Shown here: one piece after another, positions 43,962-53,129 of the stretch | Layout: each line of letters starts with the position of its first letter | Position numbering within the stretch: the first letter of the stretch is position 1 | From: Brevibacillus sp. | GTDB taxonomy: Bacteria > Bacillota > Bacilli > Brevibacillales > Brevibacillaceae | Length of the DNA stretch: 64,000 nt | Direction: 5' to 3' | Assembly: GCA_017656235.1 (NCBI GenBank) | Contig: JACDOF010000008.1 | Coordinates: 62,001 to 126,000 of the forward strand | The notes under the pieces: model-generated | The model's database searches: none | What the model was told of the DNA's origin: nothing | Seen by the model: the letters and a program-made list of their open reading frames with translations, nothing else | Program-made: the position numbers and the translations under genes

Positions 43962-45299
43962 ATGTATAACTGGAAAATCGCTTTGCCCGCTCTGCTGTTG
44001 ATTGCCTTCGGCGTGGTGCAGGGAAAGGTGGAGTTCACTGTCGAGCTAACCCTGTACGCCGCCTTCTACCTGGCAGGGCTCTATAAAAAGGAATATGCGC
44101 TTTACCTGTTCGCGCTCTCGTTTCCCTTTATGACCTACCGTCCATTGATGTTCTTTCTCTTGGTGATGATCTTCTTGCTGCCGCTTGACGGCGTGGACAG
44201 ACAGCGGTTGAAGCAGGTGCTGACCAGCAAGGTATTCCTCGCCTCCGCTTTCTTTATCCTGGCGGTCGGCATTACCGCCGTGACCTCCGTCGGGCTCAAG
44301 GAAAGCATTGGGCAGTTCGTCCTGTACTACATCCCCAGCCTCCTGCTGTTGGTGGTCATCATGCAGATGATCCACTCCCGGCAGGTGCTGTACCGCTTTA
44401 TCCTGTGTTTTGTCATTTCCGGAGCGCTGATCTCCATCTACGGGCTGGCGCAGTATTTCGTGCTCGACTCCATGCCCGGCAAATGGGTGGATCGGGAAAC
44501 CAATCCGCTTCTGGACAAGCGCATTTACGCTACATTCGGCAATCCCAACATCTTCTCGCAGTTTTTGCTGCTGGTGCTGCCGCTTTCGTTTGTCCTGCTC
44601 TATTATGTTCGGGATCTGAAGCAGAAATGTCTGGTTTTCATTCTGTTCGGTTTGACGGCTCTTGCGCTGCTGTTAACGTTCTCGCGCGGCGCCTGGGTGG
44701 CGGCTGCTGTTGCTTTCCTGCTATTGCTGTTGAAAGTGGACCGCAAACTGATCCTGACCGGGATCATCCTGCTCGGGATCGCGGTGCTGTTCGATCTGCT
44801 CCCGGAAGTGATCAAGCAGCGGATTGCCACAATTGCGCAGCCCATGGAGGATTCATCCTGGGAGTACAGGATCAACTCCTGGATGTCGGCGTTGGCGATT
44901 ATACGCGACTATTGGCTGACCGGGATCGGCATGGATACCGAAACGTTTAACCGCGTATACAGCGACTACCAGATGCCGGAGGTACACGTCTTTCACTTCC
45001 ACAACCTGTGGATCCAGTGGTTTGTCAACGGCGGTATCCTGGGCATCAGTTCGCTTTTGTATCTGTACTACCGGCTGGTGAAAACGAGTGTCACGATTGC
45101 CGCCAACCGGCTTCAGAAACGTCTTTCCCTTTTGGGGATGGGGCTGTTGGCCAGCATGACGGCGATTGCCGTAGCCGGACTGACGGAAGACGTCTTCCAC
45201 GACTACCGGGTCATGATGGCCTTTTGGCTGATTGCCGCCGTCATCGGCACTATCGAGATCATTCTGCGACAGGAGCGTCAAGAGAATGAAACAGCGTAA
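43962..45299 (+). CDS. O-antigen ligase/polymerase (Wzy/WaaL-like) membrane protein
   Basis: A 445-residue polytopic protein with about 11-12 helices and a large external loop (roughly 300-360) containing GIGMDTETFNRVYSDY and HFHNLWIQW, typical of the Wzy_C superfamily. Such proteins polymerise or transfer lipid-linked glycans outside the membrane. It sits in the centre of the glycan cluster and overlaps the following glycosyltransferase gene by 14 bases. Confidence 0.85.
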   Translation: MYNWKIALPALLLIAFGVVQGKVEFTVELTLYAAFYLAGLYKKEYALYLFALSFPFMTYRPLMFFLLVMIFLLPLDGVDRQRLKQVLTSKVFLASAFFILAVGITAVTSVGLKESIGQFVLYYIPSLLLLVVIMQMIHSRQVLYRFILCFVISGALISIYGLAQYFVLDSMPGKWVDRETNPLLDKRIYATFGNPNIFSQFLLLVLPLSFVLLYYVRDLKQKCLVFILFGLTALALLLTFSRGAWVAAAVAFLLLLLKVDRKLILTGIILLGIAVLFDLLPEVIKQRIATIAQPMEDSSWEYRINSWMSALAIIRDYWLTGIGMDTETFNRVYSDYQMPEVHVFHFHNLWIQWFVNGGILGISSLLYLYYRLVKTSVTIAANRLQKRLSLLGMGLLASMTAIAVAGLTEDVFHDYRVMMAFWLIAAVIGTIEIILRQERQENETA

Positions 45300-46341
45300 A
45301 GTGGCCCAGATCGGTGTCTATCCGCCGCCGGTGGGCGGCATCTCCGTTCACATCCAGCGCCTCTGCCAGGCGCTGGAGGCACGGGGAATTCCCTTTGTCA
45401 TTTACGACAATACCACCGGCGAAAAGGACCGGGACGTGATCTACACCGGGAAGATTGAGACGTGGGCGCTTCGGTACCTGTTTCGCTGCCGGGAGGAAGT
45501 GATTCACGTCCATTTTTTGCGCTGGCAGGTCCGTTTGCTGCTGGCGCTGCTCCGCATGCGCGGAAAACGGGTGATCTTTACCGTGCACAACATGCGCGGC
45601 GAGGAGCAGCCTGCTTCCTGGCTGAAGCGAGTGATCATCAGGCTGACCAGCCGGCTGGCAGCGGCCTTTATCGTGGTCAATCCCAACTTTGTCAAGAAGC
45701 TGGTGGAACTGGGCGTCCAGCCGGACAAGATCGTGTTTATTCCGCCCTTCATCCGCGGGACACAAGAGGAGGTGCCGCTCTCCCCGGAAGTAGCGGCCTT
45801 TCTCGGCGGCACGGAAAACAAACTGCTTTTGGCCAACGGCACGATCGGCACCTATCACAATGGCGTCGATCTTTACGGCGCCGACATGATCCTGGAGCTG
45901 GCCGAGCGGCTGGCCGCGACTCGCGATGACGTGCGCGTGATCTACTGCATCACCCACATTGTCGATCCGGTCTACTACGCGAAGTTGAAGGAGCAAGCTG
46001 CAAAGCGGGGACTGGAGCGGGTCTTTCGTTTTCTGCATGCGCCGCGAGAGTACATGACCCTGCTGAAACGCGCCTCCCTGTTTCTTAGACCGACCAACAG
46101 TGACAGCTACGGCATTTCGGTGTACGAAGCGCTGCAAGAAGGAGTACCGGTTGTAGCCAGCGATGCCGACATCCGTCCGCCCCAGGCCATCCTGTTCGCG
46201 GATCGCAGCGTCGACGACCTGCTGGTCAAGACGGTGGGGGTGCTGGACGGTTCAATTGCCGTCGATCTGAAGGCAGAGCCGCTCCCCGACTATGCCGAAC
46301 AGATCATCGCCTTGTACGGTCTGTCGGGGGGTGCGAAATGA
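45286..46341 (+). CDS. Glycosyltransferase family 4 protein
   Basis: A 351-residue GT-B enzyme. The start GVYPPPVGGISVHIQRL is the acceptor-side glycine motif of GT4; the C-terminal NSDSYGISVYEALQEGVPVVASD carries the E-x7-E-like donor site. ATG at 45286 follows CAGGAGCG. It overlaps the polymerase gene upstream and the flippase gene downstream (4 bases). Donor sugar unknown. Confidence 0.84.
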   Translation: MKQRKVAQIGVYPPPVGGISVHIQRLCQALEARGIPFVIYDNTTGEKDRDVIYTGKIETWALRYLFRCREEVIHVHFLRWQVRLLLALLRMRGKRVIFTVHNMRGEEQPASWLKRVIIRLTSRLAAAFIVVNPNFVKKLVELGVQPDKIVFIPPFIRGTQEEVPLSPEVAAFLGGTENKLLLANGTIGTYHNGVDLYGADMILELAERLAATRDDVRVIYCITHIVDPVYYAKLKEQAAKRGLERVFRFLHAPREYMTLLKRASLFLRPTNSDSYGISVYEALQEGVPVVASDADIRPPQAILFADRSVDDLLVKTVGVLDGSIAVDLKAEPLPDYAEQIIALYGLSGGAK

Positions 46342-47870
46342 GCCGCTTCCACCGAATCGTTGCGATGGTTTTTGTGCTCTCACTGCTCGGTAGGATTCTT
46401 GGCTTCGTGCGCAATTTGTTCGTCTCTTCCACCTACGGAACAACCATTGAGGCCAGCGCCTATTACGCCGCCGTGGTCATCCCGATGACGCTCTGGATTA
46501 TCTTTCCAACCGTGGTGAATTCACTGTATATCCCCACGATGAAAGGGCTCCTCACGGCTGGGGAGGAAGCGAGAGGGCGCGAGCTGTACAGCAAGCTGTT
46601 TACGCTGACCATCCTCGCCGGAGGCGGGATCAGTCTGTTTGGATGGCTTTTGACCGTCCCGGTCACCAACCTGCTCGTACCGGGCTTTTCCCCGCAAGCG
46701 AAGCAGATGGTAGCGGAACAACTGGCCTGGATGTGGCCGTCTGTTTTGTTTATTGCCCTGCTCAGCCTCTGGTCCAGCCTGCTGAACGCCCGCGACCGAT
46801 TTTTTGCCTCGTCACTTAGTACCGTGGTTAACGCTGCGGTGACCATTCTATGCTTTTTCCTGCTGGTTCCCTTGCTGGGAGCGAGGGGGCTGGCCATCGC
46901 CACCACGATCGGTTTCGTGCTGGCGGCGATAACGCTGCTGCCGTCCATTCTGATGCTGAAAATGCCGTTTCGGCTCAACTTTCACTGGCGAGGCGATCCG
47001 TACCTGCACAGCATGGGGGAGCGCTTCGTTCCGATCCTGATCGCCCTGATTCTCGGTCAAATCACCGTCTTCTTTGAAAAAATCATCGGCTCCGGGCTGG
47101 GAGAAGAGAAGATTTCCGCCTTGGCGTACGCCATGACGATCGTGCAGCTGCCGATGATGGTCGTCGGAGCTGCTACCGTCCCCCTGTTTCCGCTGCTGTC
47201 GGAGTATGTAAAACAGCGGAATCTGCAGGAGATGAACCGGGTGCTCACCTTGGGGCTGCGCTACCTGCTCGTCCTGCTGATCCCGATCAGTGTCGGTTTC
47301 TTTTTGCTGGGCAAACCGCTGATTGAAATGCTTTATGAAAACAACAACTTCGGTCCCGATGATACCGCCATGACGTATTGGGCACTTATCTTCTACGGTG
47401 TCGGGCTGTTTGCGGTTGCTGCCCGGGACTTGTTCACCCGAGCCTTCTATGCGCTGGAAAACACGCGCACACCGGTGATCTTTGCCGCCGTTAACGTGGC
47501 GGTGTTTATTGTCCTGGGACTGCTGCTGGTTCCCTGGCTGGATCACGGCGGTATCGCGCTGGCGATGTCTCTGGCGGCCTTTCTCAACATCGCGCTTTTG
47601 GCAGCTGGACTAAAGAAGCGAGTCGGCCCGTTTGTTTCGGTCGAGCTGTACCGGACGGCTGCCAAGACGGTGTTGGCGGCTTCGGTCATGGCGGCAGTTG
47701 TGCTGCTGTGCCAATCGTGGCTGCCGCTTCCGTATGCGTGGCTTCGCTTTTTCCTGTACACCGGTGTTGGGGCGCTGGCCTACGGCTTCGTTCTCTACCT
47801 GACAAAAGAACCGCTGCTTGCCGAAATCCTGGGTAAAATACGGAGAAAAACGGCAGGGACAGCCCGCTAG
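46338..47870 (+). CDS. MurJ/MviN family flippase
   Basis: A 510-residue member of the MOP exporter superfamily with about 14 helices, closest to MurJ, which flips lipid II across the membrane. Conserved MurJ-like features include GFVRNLFVSS in the first helix and ALLPMMVV-like GAATVPLFPLLSEY in the cytoplasmic loop. The position inside a glycan cluster suggests it may flip the lipid-linked wall glycan instead of lipid II. It overlaps the upstream glycosyltransferase gene. Confidence 0.87.
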   Translation: MSRFHRIVAMVFVLSLLGRILGFVRNLFVSSTYGTTIEASAYYAAVVIPMTLWIIFPTVVNSLYIPTMKGLLTAGEEARGRELYSKLFTLTILAGGGISLFGWLLTVPVTNLLVPGFSPQAKQMVAEQLAWMWPSVLFIALLSLWSSLLNARDRFFASSLSTVVNAAVTILCFFLLVPLLGARGLAIATTIGFVLAAITLLPSILMLKMPFRLNFHWRGDPYLHSMGERFVPILIALILGQITVFFEKIIGSGLGEEKISALAYAMTIVQLPMMVVGAATVPLFPLLSEYVKQRNLQEMNRVLTLGLRYLLVLLIPISVGFFLLGKPLIEMLYENNNFGPDDTAMTYWALIFYGVGLFAVAARDLFTRAFYALENTRTPVIFAAVNVAVFIVLGLLLVPWLDHGGIALAMSLAAFLNIALLAAGLKKRVGPFVSVELYRTAAKTVLAASVMAAVVLLCQSWLPLPYAWLRFFLYTGVGALAYGFVLYLTKEPLLAEILGKIRRKTAGTAR

Positions 47871-48096
47871 ACAGGTGCTCCCTTCCATCGGGGATCTCTC
47901 CTGTTTTTGTTTCTCAGCCGTCCTGTCCCGCTCCGCGTTTTCGTCCCGTGCGTGAGGGGATGGCGGTCTGTCTCCCGCTGCCCGGCCGATGAGCCGATTC
48001 GTGCCGCGACTTCCCGCCCTTGTCTTCCGGGAATGTTTGCGGTAGTATTGATTCGATATTTGTACGTGAAATGGTTTTGCCAAAGGAGCCGTTTCC
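47871..48096. other. Intergenic region with a fragment of the dispersed repeat
   Basis: TCGTCCCGTGCGTGAG at 47941-47956 is identical to 38756-38771 in repeat copy B. A weak ACAGG/CCTGT hairpin with TTTT (47873-47915) may terminate the flippase transcript. Confidence 0.4.
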
Positions 48097-49734
48097 ATGC
48101 TTTCAAAAAGTCATTTTCTCAGTGGCGCCCTGATACTGGCGGTCGCCGGCGTGCTGTCCAAGGTAATCGGTATGTTTTACCGCATTCCGCTGCAGGAGAT
48201 CGTGGGCAACAACGGCCTGGGCCTGTATCAGGAAGTGTACCCGCTTTATCTGACGTTTCTCATTCTGGCTACGGCGGGCGTGCCGGTCGCCTTGTCGCGC
48301 ATGATTGCCGAAGCTCTGGCTGAGGGGCGGCCGGATGACGTGCATCAAATACTGGCCCGCAGCATGTTGATGATGGGTGTAATCGGCCTGCTGCTGTTTG
48401 TGGTGTTGTATCTCAGTTCACCGCTGATCGCCTTGTTGATGGGCAACCCGCATCTCACGCAGCCGATCCGCGCGATTTCCTCTTCCCTTCTGTTTGTGCC
48501 GCTGATTGCGGTACTGCGCGGATTTTTTTACGGTCATCAAAAGATGCTTTATGTCGGAATCTCTCAAGTTGTTGAACAGACGCTTCGCGTTGCGTTTATT
48601 TTGCTGGCTTCGATCTACCTTGTGTCGCTCGGCAAGGATACCGACACGGTGATCACCGGAGTCAACGTCGGGACGATGATCAGTACGGTGCTCAGCTTGG
48701 GGGTGCTGCTCGGGTTCCTCTGTTGGCACAGTCGGAAAGAGCAGCGGCGCGTCCGCTTTGTCTGGCGGCGGCTGGACTGGTGGGTCGACCGCCGGTTTTA
48801 TCTGACGATGTGGCGGATTGCCTGGCCGATTTGCATCAGTGCGTTGGTGATCCCCATCTTCAGTCTGGTCGATTCCTTCTTTGCCATTAACATCTTTCGT
48901 TACGTGTGGCATGTGGACGGGTGGACTGCCGACAGCTGGTTCGGCATCTACAGTAGAGGGGGGCCGCTATTGCAGTTGGCCAGTCTGTTTGGCTCCTCGA
49001 TTGCCCTCTCCATCGTGCCCGCGATCGCGGAAGCGAGGCGGCAGGGTGACGAAGCACGGGTGACCATGCTGATCCGCTTGTCCTATCGTTTTGCCTGGCT
49101 GATCGGTCTTCCGGCCGGACTGGGCATCACTGCCGTCGCGGAAGGGGCCAATCTGGCGCTGTATGGCGATACAGACGGGACGCGGGCGATGGCGATCCTG
49201 GGGGTGAGCGCCGTGCCGCTGTCGCTGCTTTTGGCGACAAACGGGATTTTGCAGGGGCTGGGCAGGGAAAAGCAGCCGGCTGTTCATCTGGCCTGGGGGA
49301 TTTTGGCCAAAGCGATTGCCACCATCGCCTTTACTTCCTGGATGGGAATTGACGGCTTGGCTCTTTCCTGGTTGTTAACTACCGCATTTGTCTGCTATCT
49401 GAACCACCGGGCGGTCAGCAAGCTGGTGACGCTGGAGTTGAAGTGGCGTTTTGACATGGTGCTGCCGCTCGTTACCGCCAACGTGATGCTGCTGTTGGCC
49501 TGGGGAGCGACGGAGACAGCCGCCTACTTGCTTAAGTCAGCGGCTTTTGGGGCCCGGCTGCTGGGGGCGGTGGAGACGATTGCCGGGATTTCGGTGGGAG
49601 CGGTTGTTTACCTGGGCTTGCTGCTGACGCTGCCGCTGATTGAGCGCCGGGAACTGGAGTGGATTCCCGGCGGTGGGCGTCTGCAGCAGTGGCTGGACAG
49701 CATCGAGAAGCGGACGATCGGGCTGCGCCGCTAG
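48097..49734 (+). CDS. SpoVB/YtgP-like polysaccharide flippase
   Basis: A 545-residue MOP superfamily protein with 14 predicted helices. GVLSKVIGMFYRIPLQEIVG at the N-terminus is the hallmark of the SpoVB/YabM/YtgP group in Firmicutes, which flip peptidoglycan precursors or other lipid-linked glycans. CCAAAGGAG lies 10 bases before the ATG. It directly follows a MurJ-like flippase, so two MOP exporters are adjacent. A terminator follows. Confidence 0.86.
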   Translation: MLSKSHFLSGALILAVAGVLSKVIGMFYRIPLQEIVGNNGLGLYQEVYPLYLTFLILATAGVPVALSRMIAEALAEGRPDDVHQILARSMLMMGVIGLLLFVVLYLSSPLIALLMGNPHLTQPIRAISSSLLFVPLIAVLRGFFYGHQKMLYVGISQVVEQTLRVAFILLASIYLVSLGKDTDTVITGVNVGTMISTVLSLGVLLGFLCWHSRKEQRRVRFVWRRLDWWVDRRFYLTMWRIAWPICISALVIPIFSLVDSFFAINIFRYVWHVDGWTADSWFGIYSRGGPLLQLASLFGSSIALSIVPAIAEARRQGDEARVTMLIRLSYRFAWLIGLPAGLGITAVAEGANLALYGDTDGTRAMAILGVSAVPLSLLLATNGILQGLGREKQPAVHLAWGILAKAIATIAFTSWMGIDGLALSWLLTTAFVCYLNHRAVSKLVTLELKWRFDMVLPLVTANVMLLLAWGATETAAYLLKSAAFGARLLGAVETIAGISVGAVVYLGLLLTLPLIERRELEWIPGGGRLQQWLDSIEKRTIGLRR

Positions 49735-49776
49735 TCCGCTATGCCCGTCCATACCTGTAACCAGCCGCGATAATGA

Positions 49777-49815
49777 AACCAGCCGCAGAGTGGAGTATCG
49801 GCGGCTGGTTTTTTG
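49777..49815 (+). terminator. Bidirectional terminator between flippase and methyltransferase genes
   Basis: AACCAGCCGC (49778-49787) pairs with GCGGCTGGTT (49801-49810), followed by T6. The same 10-mer occurs again just upstream (49759-49768), so an alternative stem is possible. Confidence 0.75.
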
Positions 49816-49817
49816 CG

Positions 49818-50678
49818 TTACGTTGTTGATTCCGTTTTGCGGTACACACAGACAACCATTTTGACAAAATACTCGCGCAAGCCGGGCAGTTTGGCCAGCC
49901 ACGCTACCACGGAGCGAAGGGGAACTTCCCGCTGGTACACGATGGGATGAGAGATCCCTTGCTGGATGCGGCGGAAGCGGGCAATGGTCATCCGGTTGAT
50001 GTAGGAGAAATACTCTTCCCCCCGTTCGTTGCGGCTGATGCGGAAAGCGATTCGCTCCTGTCCGTCCGGCAGCGGCGCGACCAGCCGCTTGTAGGCATCG
50101 ATCATGGTCCGTTCGGAAAACAGCGAGTGTACCCAGGGAATGCCGATGGCGTCCGACAGGTGCGCGCCGTAGGGGTGATAGTACGGCGGAAAATTGATGT
50201 AGAGATGGCCGCCCGGTTTCAAAACACGGAAGCATTCGGCCAAGGTCGCCTCCGGATTGTCCACGTGCTCCATCGCGTCGTTCATGATGATCGTGTCAAA
50301 GCTATCGGCCTCGAATGGCATTGCCGAAGCATCGGCTGTCATGAACTGCGCGACGTCAGCCAGCCCTTTTTCCCGTGCAAACGCATTTCCTTCTTCCGCG
50401 TAATGGGGCACGATGTCGATCCCGATAATCTTCGTGGGCCCAAACGTGGCGTAATAACACGTCTTGCCGCCTCCTCCGCAGCCGATGTCAAGCACCGTCT
50501 TTCCCTTGAACATCTGCTGCTGCGAGTGAAAAGGCAGGAAAAACTGAATCGTTTGCTCCCCTTTTAAAAACTGCCATTCCGTGTAGGTCATTTTGCCGTC
50601 GTTTGCCAGATTGAAGGGATGGACCGGCAGGGGGAACAGTTTGTTAACCGCCAGCAAAAATGTGGAAGCAAAGGACAA
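49818..50678 (-). CDS. Class I SAM-dependent methyltransferase, TTG start
   Basis: A 286-residue enzyme of the ubiE/COQ5-like class I fold. Motif I is LDIGCGGGGKT (about residues 63-73), followed by GIDIVPHYAE and NDAMEHVDNPE. Probably modifies a sugar or lipid of the wall glycan. The TTG at 50678 is preceded by AAAAGGAGG with a 9-base gap. Encoded with csaB on the minus strand, 28 bases away. Confidence 0.8.
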   Translation of the reverse strand: MSFASTFLLAVNKLFPLPVHPFNLANDGKMTYTEWQFLKGEQTIQFFLPFHSQQQMFKGKTVLDIGCGGGGKTCYYATFGPTKIIGIDIVPHYAEEGNAFAREKGLADVAQFMTADASAMPFEADSFDTIIMNDAMEHVDNPEATLAECFRVLKPGGHLYINFPPYYHPYGAHLSDAIGIPWVHSLFSERTMIDAYKRLVAPLPDGQERIAFRISRNERGEEYFSYINRMTIARFRRIQQGISHPIVYQREVPLRSVVAWLAKLPGLREYFVKMVVCVYRKTESTT

Positions 50679-50706
50679 GGTATCTACCTCCTTTTGTTTG
50701 CCGTAC

Positions 50707-51810
50707 CTACCGGGCCTTGGACAGCGCCTGGAGAACCAGTTTGCTGCTTTTCAGCGCCTCTTCGGCCAACAGTTTGGATCGGTCGGCGACGATGCGCCGC
50801 TCCCGCTCCAGATGGGCCAGCCGATCAGCCAACAGCGGCAGCAGCCGCTCCGCCGTCAGGTCAGTGACATGGCCGGCCACCGGCATCCCGGCTCGTTCGA
50901 CGAAGCGGTCGATTTTGGGATCGTATGAAATGCCGGTAAAGGGGATGTTCAGCACACAGGCCAGAATCAGCGAATGCAGCCGCATCCCGACAACATAGTC
51001 ACACTGCTTCAGCACACTCATGATCTCCCGGAAGGAGACCGGCTGATCCAACAACCTGGCCCCCTGCTTTCGCATCATGGCCATGATCTGCCGGGATGGC
51101 TTCAGGTCGCTGGGATAGTGCATGGGTACAAACAGTACGCGCCAGCCCTGTTCTATGTAAAAATCGGCTGCCTGGGCGATGACCTGCTTAAACCGCTCTT
51201 CCTGCTTCCAGTCACGGACGGAGATCGCCACAAGCGGTCCCGTGCGCTCGCGAAACAGGCTGTCCACCAAATGTTTGCCCTGTTCGTCGTCAATGTCTTC
51301 AGGCCGAATCATCAGCGCGGGGTCGGCCGTTACGTGGATGGGGGCCTTGGTGACGCCGCACGCTTTAAAATCTTCCCCTGATTCAAAATCCCGCACCGTG
51401 ATCACATCAACCCGGTTGACCACCTGTTTGATCAGGAAGCGGCTTGTCCAGCGCAGAATGGGACCAAACCCCTGGGCGTAGAAGACGACCGGTTTCCCCA
51501 GCATTTTGGCAAAACTGACGATTCCCAGGTAGTACAGGACGCTGCGCGGACTGGTCACGTCCTGCATGAGTGTGCCGCCGCCCATTACCAGCAGGTCGCA
51601 TCGCTTCAATTCCCGCAGGATGGTGGCGAGCCGCCAGCGGTTGTAAGCCGGAATTCCGAACAACGACTTCGTACGCTCAGGCTGGTTGGACAGCACGGAC
51701 AAAGAAATATGCGGTTGTTCCCGTCTGAGCGAGGTGATGATCCCGTATAGTACGACATCGTCCCCGGCATTGTTAAACCCGTAGTATCCGGAGATGAGAA
51801 TTCGCGGCAT
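50707..51810 (-). CDS. csaB: Polysaccharide pyruvyl transferase CsaB
   Basis: A 367-residue pyruvyltransferase that adds a ketal pyruvate from phosphoenolpyruvate to ManNAc of the secondary cell wall polymer, making the ligand for SLH-domain S-layer proteins. The GT-B-like fold shows GYYGFNNAGDDVVLYG at the N-terminus and GMRLHSLILACVLNIP with the conserved histidine in the C-terminal half. ATG at 51810 follows AGAAGG; longer frames lack a site. Its presence ties the whole cluster to S-layer anchoring. Confidence 0.9.
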   Translation of the reverse strand: MPRILISGYYGFNNAGDDVVLYGIITSLRREQPHISLSVLSNQPERTKSLFGIPAYNRWRLATILRELKRCDLLVMGGGTLMQDVTSPRSVLYYLGIVSFAKMLGKPVVFYAQGFGPILRWTSRFLIKQVVNRVDVITVRDFESGEDFKACGVTKAPIHVTADPALMIRPEDIDDEQGKHLVDSLFRERTGPLVAISVRDWKQEERFKQVIAQAADFYIEQGWRVLFVPMHYPSDLKPSRQIMAMMRKQGARLLDQPVSFREIMSVLKQCDYVVGMRLHSLILACVLNIPFTGISYDPKIDRFVERAGMPVAGHVTDLTAERLLPLLADRLAHLERERRIVADRSKLLAEEALKSSKLVLQALSKAR

Positions 51811-51950
51811 GTAAGAACCTTCTTTCTGTATATAACATGCACGAAAGGGGCGAGCGCAGGCTGCCCCCGGATGATAGCAAATCATCCGATTTTGTCCAAC
51901 GGCTGTGACATGCTCAAGTATAATAGAGACGAGAAATGGAGTAAAGCAAT

Positions 51951-52067
51951 CTAGGTGAGGTAGGCAATCCCGCCGATCACCATCAGGATGGCCATCCCGA
52001 TAAACAGGATGCTCAGCACCAGCATGCCCTTGTTTTTGCGGCGGCGGTAAAAGAATTCGTCAAACAT
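51951..52067 (-). CDS. Tiny membrane protein, 38 residues
   Basis: Reads MFDEFFYRRRKNKGMLVLSI and on through a hydrophobic helix (about 15-36) to IAYLT. A positively charged segment before the helix fits the inside-positive rule. GGGGGT precedes the ATG by 6 bases. It is convergent or isolated between csaB and the prmA-like gene. Function unknown. Confidence 0.6.
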   Translation of the reverse strand: MFDEFFYRRRKNKGMLVLSILFIGMAILMVIGGIAYLT

Positions 52068-52176
52068 GGCGGTACCCCCGTACATTCCGTTTTTGTCCCT
52101 CTTGTATGTTACCACGTAATTGAGTCAGGAGCCAGTTGCGGCTCTTGCCGGAATGACGAAAAGGAGTGAGCACCAA

Positions 52177-53115
52177 TTGTCCGCAGTCTGGTTGAAATAC
52201 ACGGTACAGCTCGACGCTTCGCTGGAAGAAGCGTTTGGTGCTGCACTGGAAAGCGCCCCTTATGATCTGGGATGGATGGAACCGGGTATAGAGGTGATTC
52301 AAACAAACAATGGCTACGATTACCGGGAAAGTGCTGACCTGCCGCTGACCGCCTATCTGTTTGAGCCGTTGGCGGATGGAAAAGAGGCCCAGACAGAACG
52401 GCTCATCCGCTTTTTGCAGCGCTGGGAGAAGAAGGCCGTACTCGCCGCTGTGGAGGTGGTTCGGGAAGACGATGAAAGCTGGCGGGAAGCGTATCAGCCG
52501 GTTCAGGTGGGCAGTTGGCTGATTGCCCCGTCATGGATGAAGGAGGACGGGGATCTGCCTTCTGCCCGGGTGCTGTGGATCGACCCGGGAGCAGCTTTTG
52601 GCACGGGCTACCACGGCACCACCCAGGACATTCTGCGGCTTCTGCAGGAGATGCCGCTGGCCGGAAAGCGCGTGCTGGACATTGGGGCAGGATCCGGGAT
52701 CTTGTCCATCTTTTGTGCCCGCAACGGGGCTGCCTGGCCGGTATGGGCGGTGGACGTCAATCCGTCGACTCGTTTTCAGGTGGCACACAACAGCATCCTC
52801 AACGGCCTGCCGGAAACAGCCATCGAGACCGTAATCGGTGACCCGCTGCATCCGGCTGTTATGAAAAATCTGCCGCACCAGGCAGACATGATTCTGATCA
52901 ACATCGGCGCTGAAGAAGATGTGGCGATGCTGCCGGTCGTTCGCCGTCTTCTTGCCAAGCAAGGCACGGTGATTCTGTCCGGCATCGTGGAGTGGAACAG
53001 GCAGATGGTGGAGCAGGCCTATCGTGAGGCTGGATTTCAGCTTGTCGCCGAACGGGTTAGCGGAGAATGGGTGACGCTTGTTACCCGTCTGTGCGATAAT
53101 GAAAAAAATGGATGA
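52177..53115 (+). CDS. Ribosomal protein L11 methyltransferase-like (PrmA family), TTG start
   Basis: A 312-residue PrmA-like methyltransferase. Motif I is LDIGAGSGILSI and the pre-motif is AAFGTGYHGTTQ, as in PrmA. The L11-binding N-terminal domain is visible in outline but weakly conserved, and the expected NILA segment is NIGAEED. Trimethylation of L11 is the family role; this may be a divergent paralogue, since bacillar prmA usually sits beside dnaJ. TTG at 52177 follows AAAAGGAGTGA; an in-frame ATG at 52153 is possible but precedes the site. Confidence 0.78.
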   Translation: MSAVWLKYTVQLDASLEEAFGAALESAPYDLGWMEPGIEVIQTNNGYDYRESADLPLTAYLFEPLADGKEAQTERLIRFLQRWEKKAVLAAVEVVREDDESWREAYQPVQVGSWLIAPSWMKEDGDLPSARVLWIDPGAAFGTGYHGTTQDILRLLQEMPLAGKRVLDIGAGSGILSIFCARNGAAWPVWAVDVNPSTRFQVAHNSILNGLPETAIETVIGDPLHPAVMKNLPHQADMILINIGAEEDVAMLPVVRRLLAKQGTVILSGIVEWNRQMVEQAYREAGFQLVAERVSGEWVTLVTRLCDNEKNG

Positions 53116-53129
53116 GGGGAGAGGGTAAG

